A DNA stretch of 64,000 bases from Trigonopsis variabilis (GCA_003707065.3 PPXM03000004.1:124001-188000); one strand, 5' to 3'. Shown: positions 33,702 to 43,925, numbered from the stretch's first letter. The notes: a model not told the origin generated them from the sequence alone. Made by a program: numbers and translations.

Positions 33702-34883
33702 ATGAGTGATTCAGGAATGGATGATTTGAATGACCTTGGACTGGCACAGGTCTATGGAGGATTTGATGAAAATGCTTTGGAATTGGCGACACTATTTGAT
33801 AAGCTCGAGAACAAGCAAGGTGAAGATGGGTTAGTTGCACGAATTTCCGAGATGGGTGATCAGGTTGATAGACAGGATGTTTTAGATTTATTATTGGAAA
33901 ATTTCAAGTCAGTCTTCAAGGCTACTGACGTTGAATATGAAGGAGCATCTCACCTGATCATTTATTTTCTCAGCTTAGAGGATTTTCCTTCAGCAGAAGT
34001 TGAGAGTTTTGTGAAATCAATCGATGAAGCTGAATCTTTATCTCCAGCATTAATCATCTCATCATTAACTGGATTGTTCAATTTAATACCTTCAAACTCC
34101 TCTTTACGGTTCATAATCATGGTCAAGATCTTCGATGTTGCTTTTACTCAGGGACTGACCAATCTGCTCGACCCCTATTTGAAGAATCTTCCTAACTGGA
34201 TCCGGGAATGGGATATTGATGAATCGGATGCTGTATCATTCCTCACGGATTTAGCAAACCGATATAACTCTATCGGTGAATATAGAACTGCTTACAGTTT
34301 ACTATTGGAAACATCTAAAGTCGTTGATAGCGATACTTTCACTCCTCTAACTGAGCTACTTGTTAAATCAGCTTTGAATCTTAGCACCTTATTCGATTTT
34401 GATGATATCCTTAGTCTCCCTACCGTCTTGTCAGCTAATCAATCCAACCCAAAACTCTTTGAGTTGCTAAATATCTTTGCTTCTCAAGGTCTATCAGAAT
34501 ATCGCGATTTTGTGTCAAGCAATTCTTCATGGATCAAGTCTCAAGAGTATGACGAGAAGGCGCTCGAACGAAAAATGAGATTGGTGACTCTCGCGACTTT
34601 AGCTGCTTCCAGCAGATCAAGAAAGCTATCTTATTCTGAAATTGCTACTGGTCTTGATGTCTCACCAGAAGAAGTGGAGATCTGGATTATTGACGCCATT
34701 CGAGCAGGCCTTATTGAAGGTAAATTGTCTCAGCCATCTAAAGAATTTTCTATCCACAAAGCTATCTATCGGACTTTTGGCCCTCAAGAATGGGATTTGG
34801 TTGCTGATAGACTTAATGTATGGGAATCGAGCCTCACAAATATGCTCAACGTCCTTCGCGAAGCCAGGACTGAAAAAGCTTAA
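33702..34883 (+). CDS. EIF3M: Translation initiation factor eIF3 subunit m
   Basis: An intronless 393-aa protein, all-helical and acidic, with a C-terminal PCI/winged-helix domain (about 225-350). Diagnostic segments are MRLVTLATLAASSRSRKLSY, SYSEIATGLDVSPEEVEIWI and DAIRAGLIEGKLSQ. The closest alternative is COP9 subunit 7, which shares the PCI fold. Length and the tail VWESSLTNMLNVLREAR favour eIF3m. It sits in the PCI/MPN core of eIF3, and its partner subunits g and j are encoded nearby. Confidence 0.92.
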   Translation: MSDSGMDDLNDLGLAQVYGGFDENALELATLFDKLENKQGEDGLVARISEMGDQVDRQDVLDLLLENFKSVFKATDVEYEGASHLIIYFLSLEDFPSAEVESFVKSIDEAESLSPALIISSLTGLFNLIPSNSSLRFIIMVKIFDVAFTQGLTNLLDPYLKNLPNWIREWDIDESDAVSFLTDLANRYNSIGEYRTAYSLLLETSKVVDSDTFTPLTELLVKSALNLSTLFDFDDILSLPTVLSANQSNPKLFELLNIFASQGLSEYRDFVSSNSSWIKSQEYDEKALERKMRLVTLATLAASSRSRKLSYSEIATGLDVSPEEVEIWIIDAIRAGLIEGKLSQPSKEFSIHKAIYRTFGPQEWDLVADRLNVWESSLTNMLNVLREARTEKA

Positions 34884-35059
34884 TAAAGCATGCAAAGTGA
34901 TGATTGTGTGGCCGGGATGAAGGCATTGTTTAGTAATGAAGCCATATGGAAGTACTTAAAAACGTACGTAACTTTGACAATCTAGGTTTTGTCGTAGTGC
35001 TAACCCTGTTGTAAAGAAGATGTACTGGCACCCATGGTAGGCGCTACCACACCAACGTC

Positions 35060-35647
35060 ATGTACCGCGGCCTTTCATTAATATCAAAAAGATTCTACTC
35101 CACACCCTCGGTTGACTACTATAAAGTTTTCGCTAAAGCAATTCCTCATGGCAAACCTCCGGCTGGCCCGTTTATGATCGACACAAGAGCTTTGCGGAAC
35201 GAATTCTTGAAGCTACAGTCTCAAACTCACCCTGATAAAGCTCGGACCAAGGAGGACTTGGAGAAGTTCGAAAATCAATCTTCTCTGTTAAACAAAGCCT
35301 ATAGTGTAATGCAGTCGCCTCTTTTACGGGCTCAGTACTTGCTAAGTTTTTCGGGGATTGATGTGACGAACGAGAAAGGAGAGAAAGAGACCCCCCAGTC
35401 ACTATTGGCGGAGCTGATGGAATTTTACGAAGAGATTGAAGATGTCACAACTGAGGACGAAATCGAAGCCTTGAGAAAGAAAAATGGATCTCGGTTGAGT
35501 GAATGTTATGACATATTATCAGATGCATTTGAAAAAAATGACCTGGAAAAGGCAAAGGAAGAGACAATAAGATTAAAATATCTGACCACGGTAGAAGATT
35601 TCCTTCGTGAATGGGAACCGGGCAAAGAATTTACATTTCCTCACTAG
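35060..35647 (+). CDS. JAC1: JAC1/HSC20 mitochondrial J-domain co-chaperone
   Basis: An intronless 195-aa protein. An N-terminal basic segment (MYRGLSLISKRFYSTPS) looks like a mitochondrial targeting peptide. The J domain (about 20-95) has the essential HPD in SQTHPDKA. It is followed by the helical HSCB C-terminal domain (PLLRAQYLLSFSGIDVT, DAFEKNDLEKAKEETIRLKY, YLTTVEDFLREWEPG). The protein stimulates the Hsp70 Ssq1/Ssc1 to release Fe-S clusters from Isu. The N-terminal Zn finger of human HSCB is absent, as in yeasts. Confidence 0.95.
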   Translation: MYRGLSLISKRFYSTPSVDYYKVFAKAIPHGKPPAGPFMIDTRALRNEFLKLQSQTHPDKARTKEDLEKFENQSSLLNKAYSVMQSPLLRAQYLLSFSGIDVTNEKGEKETPQSLLAELMEFYEEIEDVTTEDEIEALRKKNGSRLSECYDILSDAFEKNDLEKAKEETIRLKYLTTVEDFLREWEPGKEFTFPH

Positions 35648-35756
35648 CTAGACGGTTTCTTTCATGGTTATTATGGTAGTGGTTACATAAAGGCACATGA
35701 TGTATAAATATATTAAGCTTTCTTTTGATCTATCAATCCACAGGATGAACAGTTAC

Positions 35757-36665
35757 TTAATCTCTTAGGTAAGGTTTGATGTTCTCAACCACATGGTTAT
35801 AGACTTCATCGACAGGCTGATCGCAAGAGACTGACACAACCTTATTCATCTTTTCGTAATAGTTCACCACAGGCATACTAGTATCTCTAAAAGTCTTGAA
35901 CCGCTTGCGGATCGAGTTGATATTGTCGTCTTCTCGGCCGCTGGTCTTTCCGCGGTTCAAAAGGCGGTCAAGCATGACCTTCTCAGGACAGTCGAAGAAT
36001 AAGACCAAGTCGCTCACTGCAACTTGCTCTTCAAAGGTGATCGCTTGGTCCATTTTACGAGGAAATCCGTCAATCAGGAACCGTCTCTTCCCCTTAGCGT
36101 AGGCCTCAAGCATGGCCTGTTGCAGTAAAGCAATTGTAATTTCTTGAGGCACTATTTTCCCATCTTTGATATAACTTCGGATCAAATCACCAAATTGCGA
36201 GTTTGGTCGCTCTTGTTCTGCTCGAAGGAGATCACCAGCAGACAAGTGAACAAAGTCAAAGTTCTTGACGAGCTTATTACACTGGGTCCCTTTTCCTGCA
36301 CTATTTCTTAATTCCCCATCTAATGTAACGACTTACCCTGGCCCTCCTAGGACGAAGAACACTGAGACTGTTCCTGGCGCAAAAGCCCGCTCAGACGGTT
36401 GTTGAAGTGATCGATTGGTCTTGGGATCAGTCACTTCCTTTTTTGTAGGATCTTTGACTCCTAAACGGTCGAGTTCATTAGTAGCATAGTAAAGCAAAGC
36501 AAACGATAGACCAATGATTGCCGCGATACCCAACGGCGAAGGAGGTCGTTTACTTGGATCGGTGGCATAAAATCGTTTAAAAGAGTTGACTCTTTTATTC
36601 AATAAAGCCGAAGATCGATTAATCTGAGCCAGCGGACGCGAGAATCGCGTGAATCGTGAAAACAT
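35757..36665 (-). CDS. URA6: URA6 UMP/CMP kinase with N-terminal targeting and membrane segment
   Basis: The protein is 290 aa from exons 36337-36665 and 35757-36300. The intron is 36 nt and splits the P-loop: FFVLGGPG plus AGKGTQC. The kinase domain (about 103-290) has the P-loop, SAGDLLRAEQ, DGFPRKMDQAITFE, a LID with GKTSGREDDN, and VVNYYEK. This is about 200 residues, the normal size of the soluble enzyme. In front lies a 95-residue extension: an Arg-rich presequence-like stretch (MFSRFTRFSRPLAQ), then one hydrophobic helix (PLGIAAIIGLSFALLYYA). The extension predicts a membrane-tethered, probably mitochondrial, form. No in-frame ATG lies close to the kinase domain for a simple soluble start. 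Confidence 0.92.
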
Positions 36666-37127
36666 TTTTCTCCTTTCAAGAGTTGACCAGTAGCGTTGTC
36701 CTCTTGGTCGATGCAGTACAAGATAGATTCACCATTTATGTCTCTACATGATATCCTATGCCATAATACGGTCATACTGCAGTAACCGAGATTCCTAACT
36801 CCTGCCTCTTATAGCGCATGCTGACTTTCGGAAACCCGCCAATAAGGATATAGGCATCCTATCAAGTTTGGTTTGCTTACTTACATACTTTGTATATAAC
36901 GTTGCAACCAAATAGAAATTGTCAATTTAGACTGCAACTATAATATTTTGTAACTGGGTTGAAGGAAAGATAAGGTAGATAGTATTATATAGATATTCAG
37001 ATCTGTTTGTGTCTTGGGTCTATCGGCGTGCTTGTCATATCTAATCACCACTGGTCCCATCAGAGACGATGGTCTCTCTTGTGCTTGACTAGTGACAAGC
37101 AAACACCGCCCGAGGAGGTTGACTGTT
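36666..37127. other. Divergent intergenic region
   Basis: About 460 nt between the URA6 start and the next gene. No motif or gene recognised. Confidence 0.5.
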
Positions 37128-38000
37128 ATGTCCAACGAACGACTACAAGATGCATGGGAAGCTACGACAGAAGGCCTAGAGTCAGCTGTTGGACGTACCT
37201 ACTCATATATTCATGGTACTTATCAAAACCATCTGTTGCCAGCGTGGTTGGAGACGAGAAGGGAAGTTGGCGGATGCTTCAGTTGCTGCTTCGGATGCTG
37301 CCGGCCTCGGACAAGAAATGGTATTCCAATAGGTTGGTTTGAGTTTTACGACGATGAAGATCTGTTTGGTCCAGATGAAATGGAGCAGTTGCTCAGCCAT
37401 TCACCCACCGGTAGCTATGGCTGGGACGACGAGGGCGATGACGATGGTGAACCAATACCATTACCTGCTAAGAATGGATCGAAATCATGGTCGGATAGCA
37501 TGAAAACTATGTTTGCTGGGTCGTTTTCACGAATTGGTAGCGTGTCAAGGAGAGAAGAAGACGATCGTCGGAGAAGGAAACTTGATCCCATTTCTCGAGA
37601 ACAAGGAAGGAATCGATCACTTACGAAATCATCTCAAGATACCACAGATTCTTCTTTGAGATCAAGAAATGAGTTCTTCTCTGAATCGGATATTGAAGAT
37701 GCCCAATTAATGCCCGACAATTTTGCAGCCAATCTGAAGTCTCCTTCAGCAGCTAGCTTATCGAGTCACCCAGAGACACACCGGTCGACATATTCAAATG
37801 ACCCTTTGTCCAACGATGATCAAAGCATGAGCCAGGTAGAGATTGATTCAGCACTGACGGCTGATTTGGCTAATCCGAGTTCGCCGACTCAAGACGAGAC
37901 TCTAAGTCAGGCCCCTCAAGACACAAGGCAAAGTGTTAATAATAACGAAGGAATTATTGATTCGCAACATGTTGATGGCGCGACAAAGGAATCAGTTTAG
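37128..38000 (+). CDS. Unrecognised protein with a cysteine cluster, 290 aa
   Basis: Intronless; I start at ATG 37128 (MSNERLQDAW) because the longer frame begins only with a TTG. Residues 45-70 contain GGCFSCCFGCCRPR, six cysteines within a dozen residues flanked by basic and aromatic residues, the sort of cluster that is palmitoylated at membranes. A conserved-looking acidic-aromatic segment (PIGWFEFYDDEDLFGPDEME) follows. The remaining 190 residues are Ser/Asp/Arg-rich and disordered. A membrane-peripheral fungal regulator is my inference; no named family is recognised. Confidence 0.7.
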   Translation: MSNERLQDAWEATTEGLESAVGRTYSYIHGTYQNHLLPAWLETRREVGGCFSCCFGCCRPRTRNGIPIGWFEFYDDEDLFGPDEMEQLLSHSPTGSYGWDDEGDDDGEPIPLPAKNGSKSWSDSMKTMFAGSFSRIGSVSRREEDDRRRRKLDPISREQGRNRSLTKSSQDTTDSSLRSRNEFFSESDIEDAQLMPDNFAANLKSPSAASLSSHPETHRSTYSNDPLSNDDQSMSQVEIDSALTADLANPSSPTQDETLSQAPQDTRQSVNNNEGIIDSQHVDGATKESV

Positions 38001-38147
38001 ATGGCACAGGAAAGGCGTTTGTGGGTTCTTTTTTTAAGAGACATATGGGAAGGTGTTATTTACAGCTTGTAATATTCATGATGCATGAATATTAGTAAAG
38101 GAACAATATCAAAGTCTAGATTCAACATACAACAGGTTGAAGCCTTG

Positions 38148-39056
38148 TTACATGAAATCATCAAAATCATCGTTGTAGTCGCCATAGTTGGTGGTATCTC
38201 GGTCATCGTCTTTCTTGACCGAGGCATTAGCCAAATTGGGACGTTTGGCCTTTTTCTTACCACTTGATGCTTTCTCCTCGCGTTGCTTTGTTTGAATGGA
38301 TGCATTCAATTTACTGGATGTCGCGCGAGATTGTTCAGCACTAAGAGGAGCAACCAGATCTCGAACAAGTTCGGGTAAGAATGTGGCTGCATAGGTTTTG
38401 GTATTAGATAAGGTGGTTATAGCCGAGGCCAATTCGGTTCGTAGTTTTTCAAAGTCAGCCTTGGATTTAACCTTGAAGATCGGCATGTCGCTCAAGGGAA
38501 TATCAGATAACTTCTTTCCTTCGACAACATGAATAACCTGGGCAGTCTCCTTCTCGTCATCACTTGATCCTAGGTCATTCTCACCCATTGCGACTTTAGT
38601 GCGCGAAGGAGCAGTAGCAACTGCACTCGAAGGTGCTTGATCTTCTTGTCCTACCTCAAGACCCATGTCACCAAACAGATCAGCTGCATTCTTTAAATCG
38701 GCTTCAAGCTGGGCTTTCTTTAGCCTTTGCCTCCGTTGCTCAGGTGTCTCATTCATCTCCTCCTCAATCTTTCTCCGTTTTTCTTCTTCTATCTGTGCCA
38801 GTCGTTCTCTTTCAGCAAGCTTATCTTTTAGAGTTTTCTTCTTCGCTTTAGCTGAGGCTATTGCAGCAGCTTTCTTTCTTTCCTCATCAGAATCAGCAGC
38901 CTCCCATGACTCAAAGACCTCTTCTTCCTCTTCATCATCCCAGTTGGCCGTGGTGGCAGGCCCTGCAGGGGCATCGAAGTCAAACTCGTTCTCTTCGTCT
39001 TCTGCAGCGAATTAGCATTTTTGTACTACTTTCTAATTAACTATACCCCAAGACAT
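38148..39056 (-). CDS. HCR1: Translation initiation factor eIF3 subunit j
   Basis: The protein is 287 aa from a 10-nt first exon (39047-39056) and exon 38148-39001. The intron is 45 nt with GCTAATTC as branch region. Splicing creates MSWEDEENEF, the typical eIF3j start (MSWDDE in relatives); without it the frame has no suitable ATG. A long acidic/basic helical region follows (FESWEAADSDEERKK, KDKLAERERLAQIEEEKRRK). The C-terminal part carries the family helices, ending GDYNDDFDDFM. eIF3j/Hcr1 promotes eIF3-40S association and also acts in ribosome recycling. Confidence 0.93.
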
Positions 39057-39281
39057 TGGTCTCCCTTTCAAGAGCCTGGCGAATTTTTTAATTGGGAAAG
39101 CCGAGCTCGCTTGGTGACGACCATCAGTACTGCCTCAAGTTTCGTTCCGGTTGCATGAGGCGCGGAACAACCCCACAAAATTAGCCAAGCCCTCTGCAAC
39201 TTAGTGGCCATTAAAACCCACGATTATTCCTGTCACTCTCTCGTCATACTTGAGTTTTCCTTTTAACGGGCTTCAGCAAGC

Positions 39282-39816
39282 ATGACTAAAGAATCAAAGA
39301 ATGCAGAATTCTTCTCCTCTGGAAGGTAAATCCGTTTTTTTTGATCTGTAACGCTAATCCATCAAGAGGCGGCGCAGGAAATATTGGTAGAGCGTCTTTA
39401 GATGAATTGGTTCCGGTATGAATGAATATTAGATCTCTATCTTTACTAACTCCGACAAGAAAGAAGCTTCTCCGGGGGAAGATATTCCTATCCTCAAGCA
39501 GCAATTCTACACTACGGTAAGTAACTAGTGATCAACAAGTCAAACTAATCAGTCTAGGGTCGAGGGGTATACCGCTTTTTTTCTGTCGGTTACTAATCAT
39601 ATCTAGGGATCCGGAAATATTCTACCTAATCTTGACCCAAAAAGGACTCGTGAAGCTCAGGATGTTGATCCGGTCGCCTGTGAAGATGACCCCAAATTCA
39701 CAGCTGGTTCAGTCGGACGAGGAGGCTACGGAAACGTTATTGCCACTCAAGAAGCAGAAGCCAGGGAAAATGCAATTCTCTCTAAAATAAAGAAGATCTT
39801 CCATACTCGCTCGTGA
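39282..39816 (+). CDS. Small Gly/Arg-motif protein (DUF3602-like), five exons
   Basis: The protein is 122 aa from exons 39282-39325, 39367-39415, 39460-39516, 39558-39566 and 39607-39816. Introns are 41, 44, 41 and 40 nt. Exon 4 is only 9 nt (Gly-Arg-Gly) and completes the second motif copy. Splicing yields three copies of G-R-G-G-x-G-N: SSGRGGAGNIG, TTGRGGSGNI and SVGRGGYGNV. This repeated motif is the hallmark of the fungal DUF3602 family, often small stress- or conidiation-associated proteins of unknown function. Because each exon end falls within or beside a motif copy, the motif itself validates the splice model. No signal peptide is present. Confidence 0.8.
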
Positions 39817-40919
39817 AATTTTCTGTCTAGACTCTAATGATTTGTTCTTTTTATGATTTTACATTTCTTAATATATTGGCTATCAAAATCTTTCAAGTGT
39901 GTATGGTTACTTTATTGGCATTTGGTTATATACTTCTGGCGTAGTGCTCTGAGTTGTTGGCACTGGTCTTGGCTTGTCACTCTCGGCATTTCTGGCTAAG
40001 TCTGCTTATCTATATCCAAAGCTCATGAACTCGAAAGCTTTTTTCTCTTTGTTATTCCCTTCTAATTCATGCTAATTTGAATCATCCTAAATATGCATAT
40101 TTTGAAATCCTTATTACAATCATAATTGCTAACTACAGCAGGTAGTTAGTTGCTCGTGCTCTGAAGCACTGCACGCTTTTGTGCTGTCTTCGTGTTTAGA
40201 CTGTCTATCTGATCCATATGAACAGAGACATGTTTTGCTGCACGTTTTACTCAGAGCTTTCGCAAGTATATGATTCTAATAATTTTCTATGTTCCATCTA
40301 TGTGTAGCAATTGCTAAAAAATAAAGAATTATTATCCTGTCCGATGAATCTACACTGCGCTTAGAAAGGAGATGGACTTTTTATTCGAAGACTAGGATAG
40401 GAAGCAGAGAAGGATTTGCAGCAAGACCGATGCTATTATGTATAAATTATTGTTTTCTCATTAGATTATATCCGAATATTGCTCGCAGTTATTAAACTCC
40501 TTACAAGATCACAAAGTTCCGACAGCTTTACCACTTAACAGAAAAAACATTTGATCTTTATACTAGTGCCTTTTTACTCCTAGTCAAGACATCTACAGTT
40601 ATTAGAGAAGGACTGCGATTCTTCTCATACAATCTTTCTTTTCAATCGTAGTGACGAAGTCATTCTCTTCCTTTCTTTTTTAATCCCATTCAGATTTCAC
40701 CTTAATAGTCAGTCTACCACACCAGTCTTTGTGTCTGTCTGTCTTTGGGTGAGTGTCAACTAGACCAACATTGACATCGGTCAAATTGACAGATGCCCTT
40801 TCTTACGTAATCATATTGTCCAGGTCCTTACCGTTGTCGACAACCCTAACAATCGATCACAGCCTCAGACTGACCAGTAGAATCGAGGTCTTCAGTTCTT
40901 TTTCCGGATTTCTCTTGAG
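39817..40919. other. 1.1-kb upstream region of the velvet gene
   Basis: The longest gene-free stretch of the window. It is AT-rich, with pyrimidine runs and a short TCTG repeat near 40730-40742. Developmental regulators in fungi often have long promoters and 5' leaders; that is the likely role. No gene supported. Confidence 0.5.
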
Positions 40920-41879
40920 ATGTCTCCAAATTACACTTATGAGCTAGTTGTTGTTCAACAGCCGTCGAGGGCACGAATGTGTGGTTTTGGTGATAAGGTA
41001 GGAGATGCGACATAACAAGTAGACTGACCGGTAGGATCGGAGGACAATCACGCCTCCTCAATGTATCAAATTGATTGTACGAGACAAGAAAACTGGCCAA
41101 GACATTGATCCATCGTGAGTAGCCTCGTGGAGAGAGGACGTCCGTTAATCAACAGTTTAATTGACACTTCCTTCTTTACTGCGACTGTTGAGTTATGGTC
41201 CAAGGATTCCAAAATGACTCCAATTCAACGGAGTGAGGAAGATAATTGGAAAAGTCAAGCATCGCAGCCTCAAGTGTCAGTTGAAGGCATGCCTATTGAC
41301 AGTCCTGGGGATGAAGAATACGAAGAATCCACGTTACTGTCACCTCTAGATAACAATATTTCATCTGGAATACTTTCAACTAGAATGCTTATTGGAACCT
41401 TGGTTGCCAGCGCATTTAAGATTTACGATACCGAGCAGAAACTAGGTATCTGGTTTATTTTCCAAGGTCTCTCAGTCCGTACTGAAGGCGAATTCAAGCT
41501 GAAGTTCAACTTTCTTGACTTAGGCCGACAGATTGATGGGACTGATCCTAATGCAAGAAGCATCCTAGGACCGGGTGCTACAATTGAAGAAGAAGACCAT
41601 CCTTTAATTATTAGTAAAGATACGTGCACCGTTCTTTCCACATGTTTTTCCGAACCATTCAAAGTCTATTCTGCAAAGAAATTCCCCGGAGTTGCCGATT
41701 CAACTGCTCTTAGCCGATGCTTTGCTATGCAAGGGGTCAAGATCCCTGTCCGAAAAGACCATTCGCGAAACTCGGATAAGGAAGACAAGGAAGAAAAAGA
41801 GTACTGGGACTATCCTCCCTCCAAACGAGCTAGGAGCATGAGCGTTTCGGAGCAAGAAAATTTCCATCAGCCGATATAA
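40920..41879 (+). CDS. velB: Velvet-domain transcription regulator, VelB-like
   Basis: The protein is 293 aa from exons 40920-40997, 41035-41114 and 41156-41879. Introns are 37 and 41 nt. It starts MSPNYTYELVVVQQPSRARM and continues with the velvet core: CGFGDKDRR, TITPPQCIKLIVRD, IDTSFFTATVELWSKD, LIGTLVASAFKIYD, GIWFIFQGLSVRTEG, VYSAKKFPG, STALSRCFAMQGVKIPVRKD. The central linker between strands (about 75-125) is Ser/acidic-rich and of VelB style. The residues around it (DIDPSLIDTSFF, LGIWFI) are closer to VelB than to VosA, VeA or VelC. The C-terminus carries a putative nuclear localisation signal (PPSKRARS). VelB dimers bind DNA and link development with secondary metabolism. The velvet domain begins almost at the N-terminus, so an upstream exon cannot be excluded. 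Confidence 0.93.
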
Positions 41880-42235
41880 GCAAAACTGGTATCCACCAGA
41901 TCCTCTTTTAGATTGTACTTCTTCATAGTGGCCGGTCCCTTCAAGTATACATGTATTTATAAATGAAAGACAAAGTAATGGCTCAACCCTCCTAGCTGGA
42001 TTTCTAGCGATGGGACACATAGTCAACAGCAAAAGAAGCGTGTGTTTCGCTGTCGTGTCATGCGTATATCATCTCGACCTTCGGCACTATCCTCCCAAGT
42101 AAACAGTTTTCTAATACGTTCTCTAATGACGTGCTGCTCTTATTGGAAAGAAAGAGGAATATCAACACGAACTCCATCTGTGTAACACTATCTGTAACTC
42201 TTAAGAAGACCGTTGGGAGATTAATTTTTTTAACC
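41880..42235. other. Intergenic region between velB and RSA4
   Basis: About 355 nt. The RSA4 frame is open upstream to 42131 but the protein-like sequence starts at ATG 42236. Nothing else recognised. Confidence 0.5.
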
Positions 42236-43753
42236 ATGGCTACTGTTATTCCTCCCCCGACTAAAAAGCAGAAACGACAGGATCAAGTTCCAAAAATAAC
42301 AAATGTGGTTCCTTCTGATCTACCGAATGTTATGGTGCAATTTCAATCTGCTGATTCAGAAGAGTCAGCAGGAAACAATATTCGCATTCCTGGTGGGACA
42401 AGTCGAAAAGAGCTAGAAAAACTGTTGAATAATCTACTAGGCATGTCCGATGATCCAATTCCCTATACATTTTCCCTTAAAGTTGGAGACGAGCTGCATG
42501 ATATAACTTCTGATTTATATACTGATATCCTCCGCCCCGGTCTTCGATCGTCAGAAGATTCTTTCACTCTTGTTTATACTCCTCAGGCTGTATTCAGAGT
42601 TCGAGCTGTTTCTCGGTGTTCCTCAGCTATTCCTGGACACACAGCAACGATTCTGAGCGCCCAATTTTCTCCTGCCACCTCCGCTCGATTAGCCACCGGT
42701 TCAGGTGACGGAAATTGTCGAATATGGGACTGTGATACCCAAACACCTCTTCATATCCTTAAAGGTCATACTAATTGGATCTTGGCCGTGGCTTGGTCCT
42801 CGGATGCTAAGATATTAGCCACTGGCAGTATGGACGCGACTGTCAAGTTGTGGGATCCTCAATCTGCAAAATGTTTGGGTACTTTATCTGGCCATAAAAA
42901 ATGGATCTCAGCTCTAGCATGGGAACCTCTTCATCTTGTCTCCAACGATACACATCCCCGATTAGCTTCTGCATCCAAAGATGGGACTGTGCGGGTGTGG
43001 GATGCTATGAGACGAACTGTTCTGTTTACCCTCGGTGGCCATACTTCAGCTGTATCTTGTGTTAGATGGGGTGGAGAAGGAATCATCTATACCGGATCAC
43101 ATGATAAGACGGTCAAGATGTGGAATGCGAAAGACGGCCGACTGATAAAAACCCTAACTTCTCATTCTCACTGGATTAATCACATCGCTTTATCAACCGA
43201 TTATGCCCTTCGAACTGGGGCTTACGATCCAGCTGCAGGAAGAACACAAAAAATCGCTGATGATCGTGCTCAATCTAAGGTGCGTTACGAACAAGCATTA
43301 AAAGCTAGTGGAGGGGTTGAAAGGGTAGTCACCGCTTCAGATGATTTGACAATGTTCCTCTGGGAGCCCTTACAAGACTCAAAACCAAAAGCTCGACTTA
43401 ATGGTCATCAGAAACTGGTCAATCACGTAACTTTCTCGCCAGATGGTAGATATATTGCTTCGGCCAGCTTCGATAATAGCGTCAAGTTATGGGATGGCAA
43501 AACGGGAAAGTTTATAACCACGTTCAGAAATCACGTTGCTCCGGTCTACCAATGTGCCTGGTCAAGTGATAGCAGGCTCCTTGTTTCGGCTTCTAAAGAT
43601 ACCACCTTGAAGGTGTGGGACGTTCATGCAAAAGAGCTCAAGACGGATCTTCCAGGACATAAAGATGAGGTTTACGCGGTTGACTGGAGTGTGGATGGGC
43701 AGACAGTGGCTTCGGGAGGAAAGGATAAGCAAGTTCGTCTCTGGAGGCATTAG
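42236..43753 (+). CDS. RSA4: RSA4/Notchless WD40 ribosome-assembly factor
   Basis: A 505-aa intronless protein. An N-terminal NLE/ubiquitin-like domain (about 30-110) that binds the MIDAS domain of Rea1 is followed by eight WD40 blades (GHTATILSAQFSP, GHTNWILAVAWSSDAK, TGSMDATVKLWDP, GHKKWISALAWEP, and the final GGKDKQVRLWRH). Rsa4 with Rea1 drives remodelling of the pre-60S particle in the nucleus. A Lys/Arg-rich patch near the N-terminus (PPPTKKQKRQ) looks like a nuclear localisation signal. Start ATG 42236 is preferred to the longer frame because it matches the family N-terminus. Confidence 0.96.
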   Translation: MATVIPPPTKKQKRQDQVPKITNVVPSDLPNVMVQFQSADSEESAGNNIRIPGGTSRKELEKLLNNLLGMSDDPIPYTFSLKVGDELHDITSDLYTDILRPGLRSSEDSFTLVYTPQAVFRVRAVSRCSSAIPGHTATILSAQFSPATSARLATGSGDGNCRIWDCDTQTPLHILKGHTNWILAVAWSSDAKILATGSMDATVKLWDPQSAKCLGTLSGHKKWISALAWEPLHLVSNDTHPRLASASKDGTVRVWDAMRRTVLFTLGGHTSAVSCVRWGGEGIIYTGSHDKTVKMWNAKDGRLIKTLTSHSHWINHIALSTDYALRTGAYDPAAGRTQKIADDRAQSKVRYEQALKASGGVERVVTASDDLTMFLWEPLQDSKPKARLNGHQKLVNHVTFSPDGRYIASASFDNSVKLWDGKTGKFITTFRNHVAPVYQCAWSSDSRLLVSASKDTTLKVWDVHAKELKTDLPGHKDEVYAVDWSVDGQTVASGGKDKQVRLWRH

Positions 43754-43925
43754 ATGACATGACTATTAAAAAGGACAAGAGTGGAGAATATTCCTTGGCT
43801 CAGGTTGAATAACATCGATATAGTATGATAAAATGCGTAAACCGCCTATGAAAGAAGTGCTTTGTACATTAATGTATCATAAATCAACAATGCTGGAAAA
43901 ATAACGTACAATATACTGTCTGTAG

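Noticed and set aside
41115-41155. In-frame GTG-start extension of the third velB exon
   Set aside because: This stretch is the 41-nt intron; the true protein joins from the two upstream exons and matches the velvet domain.
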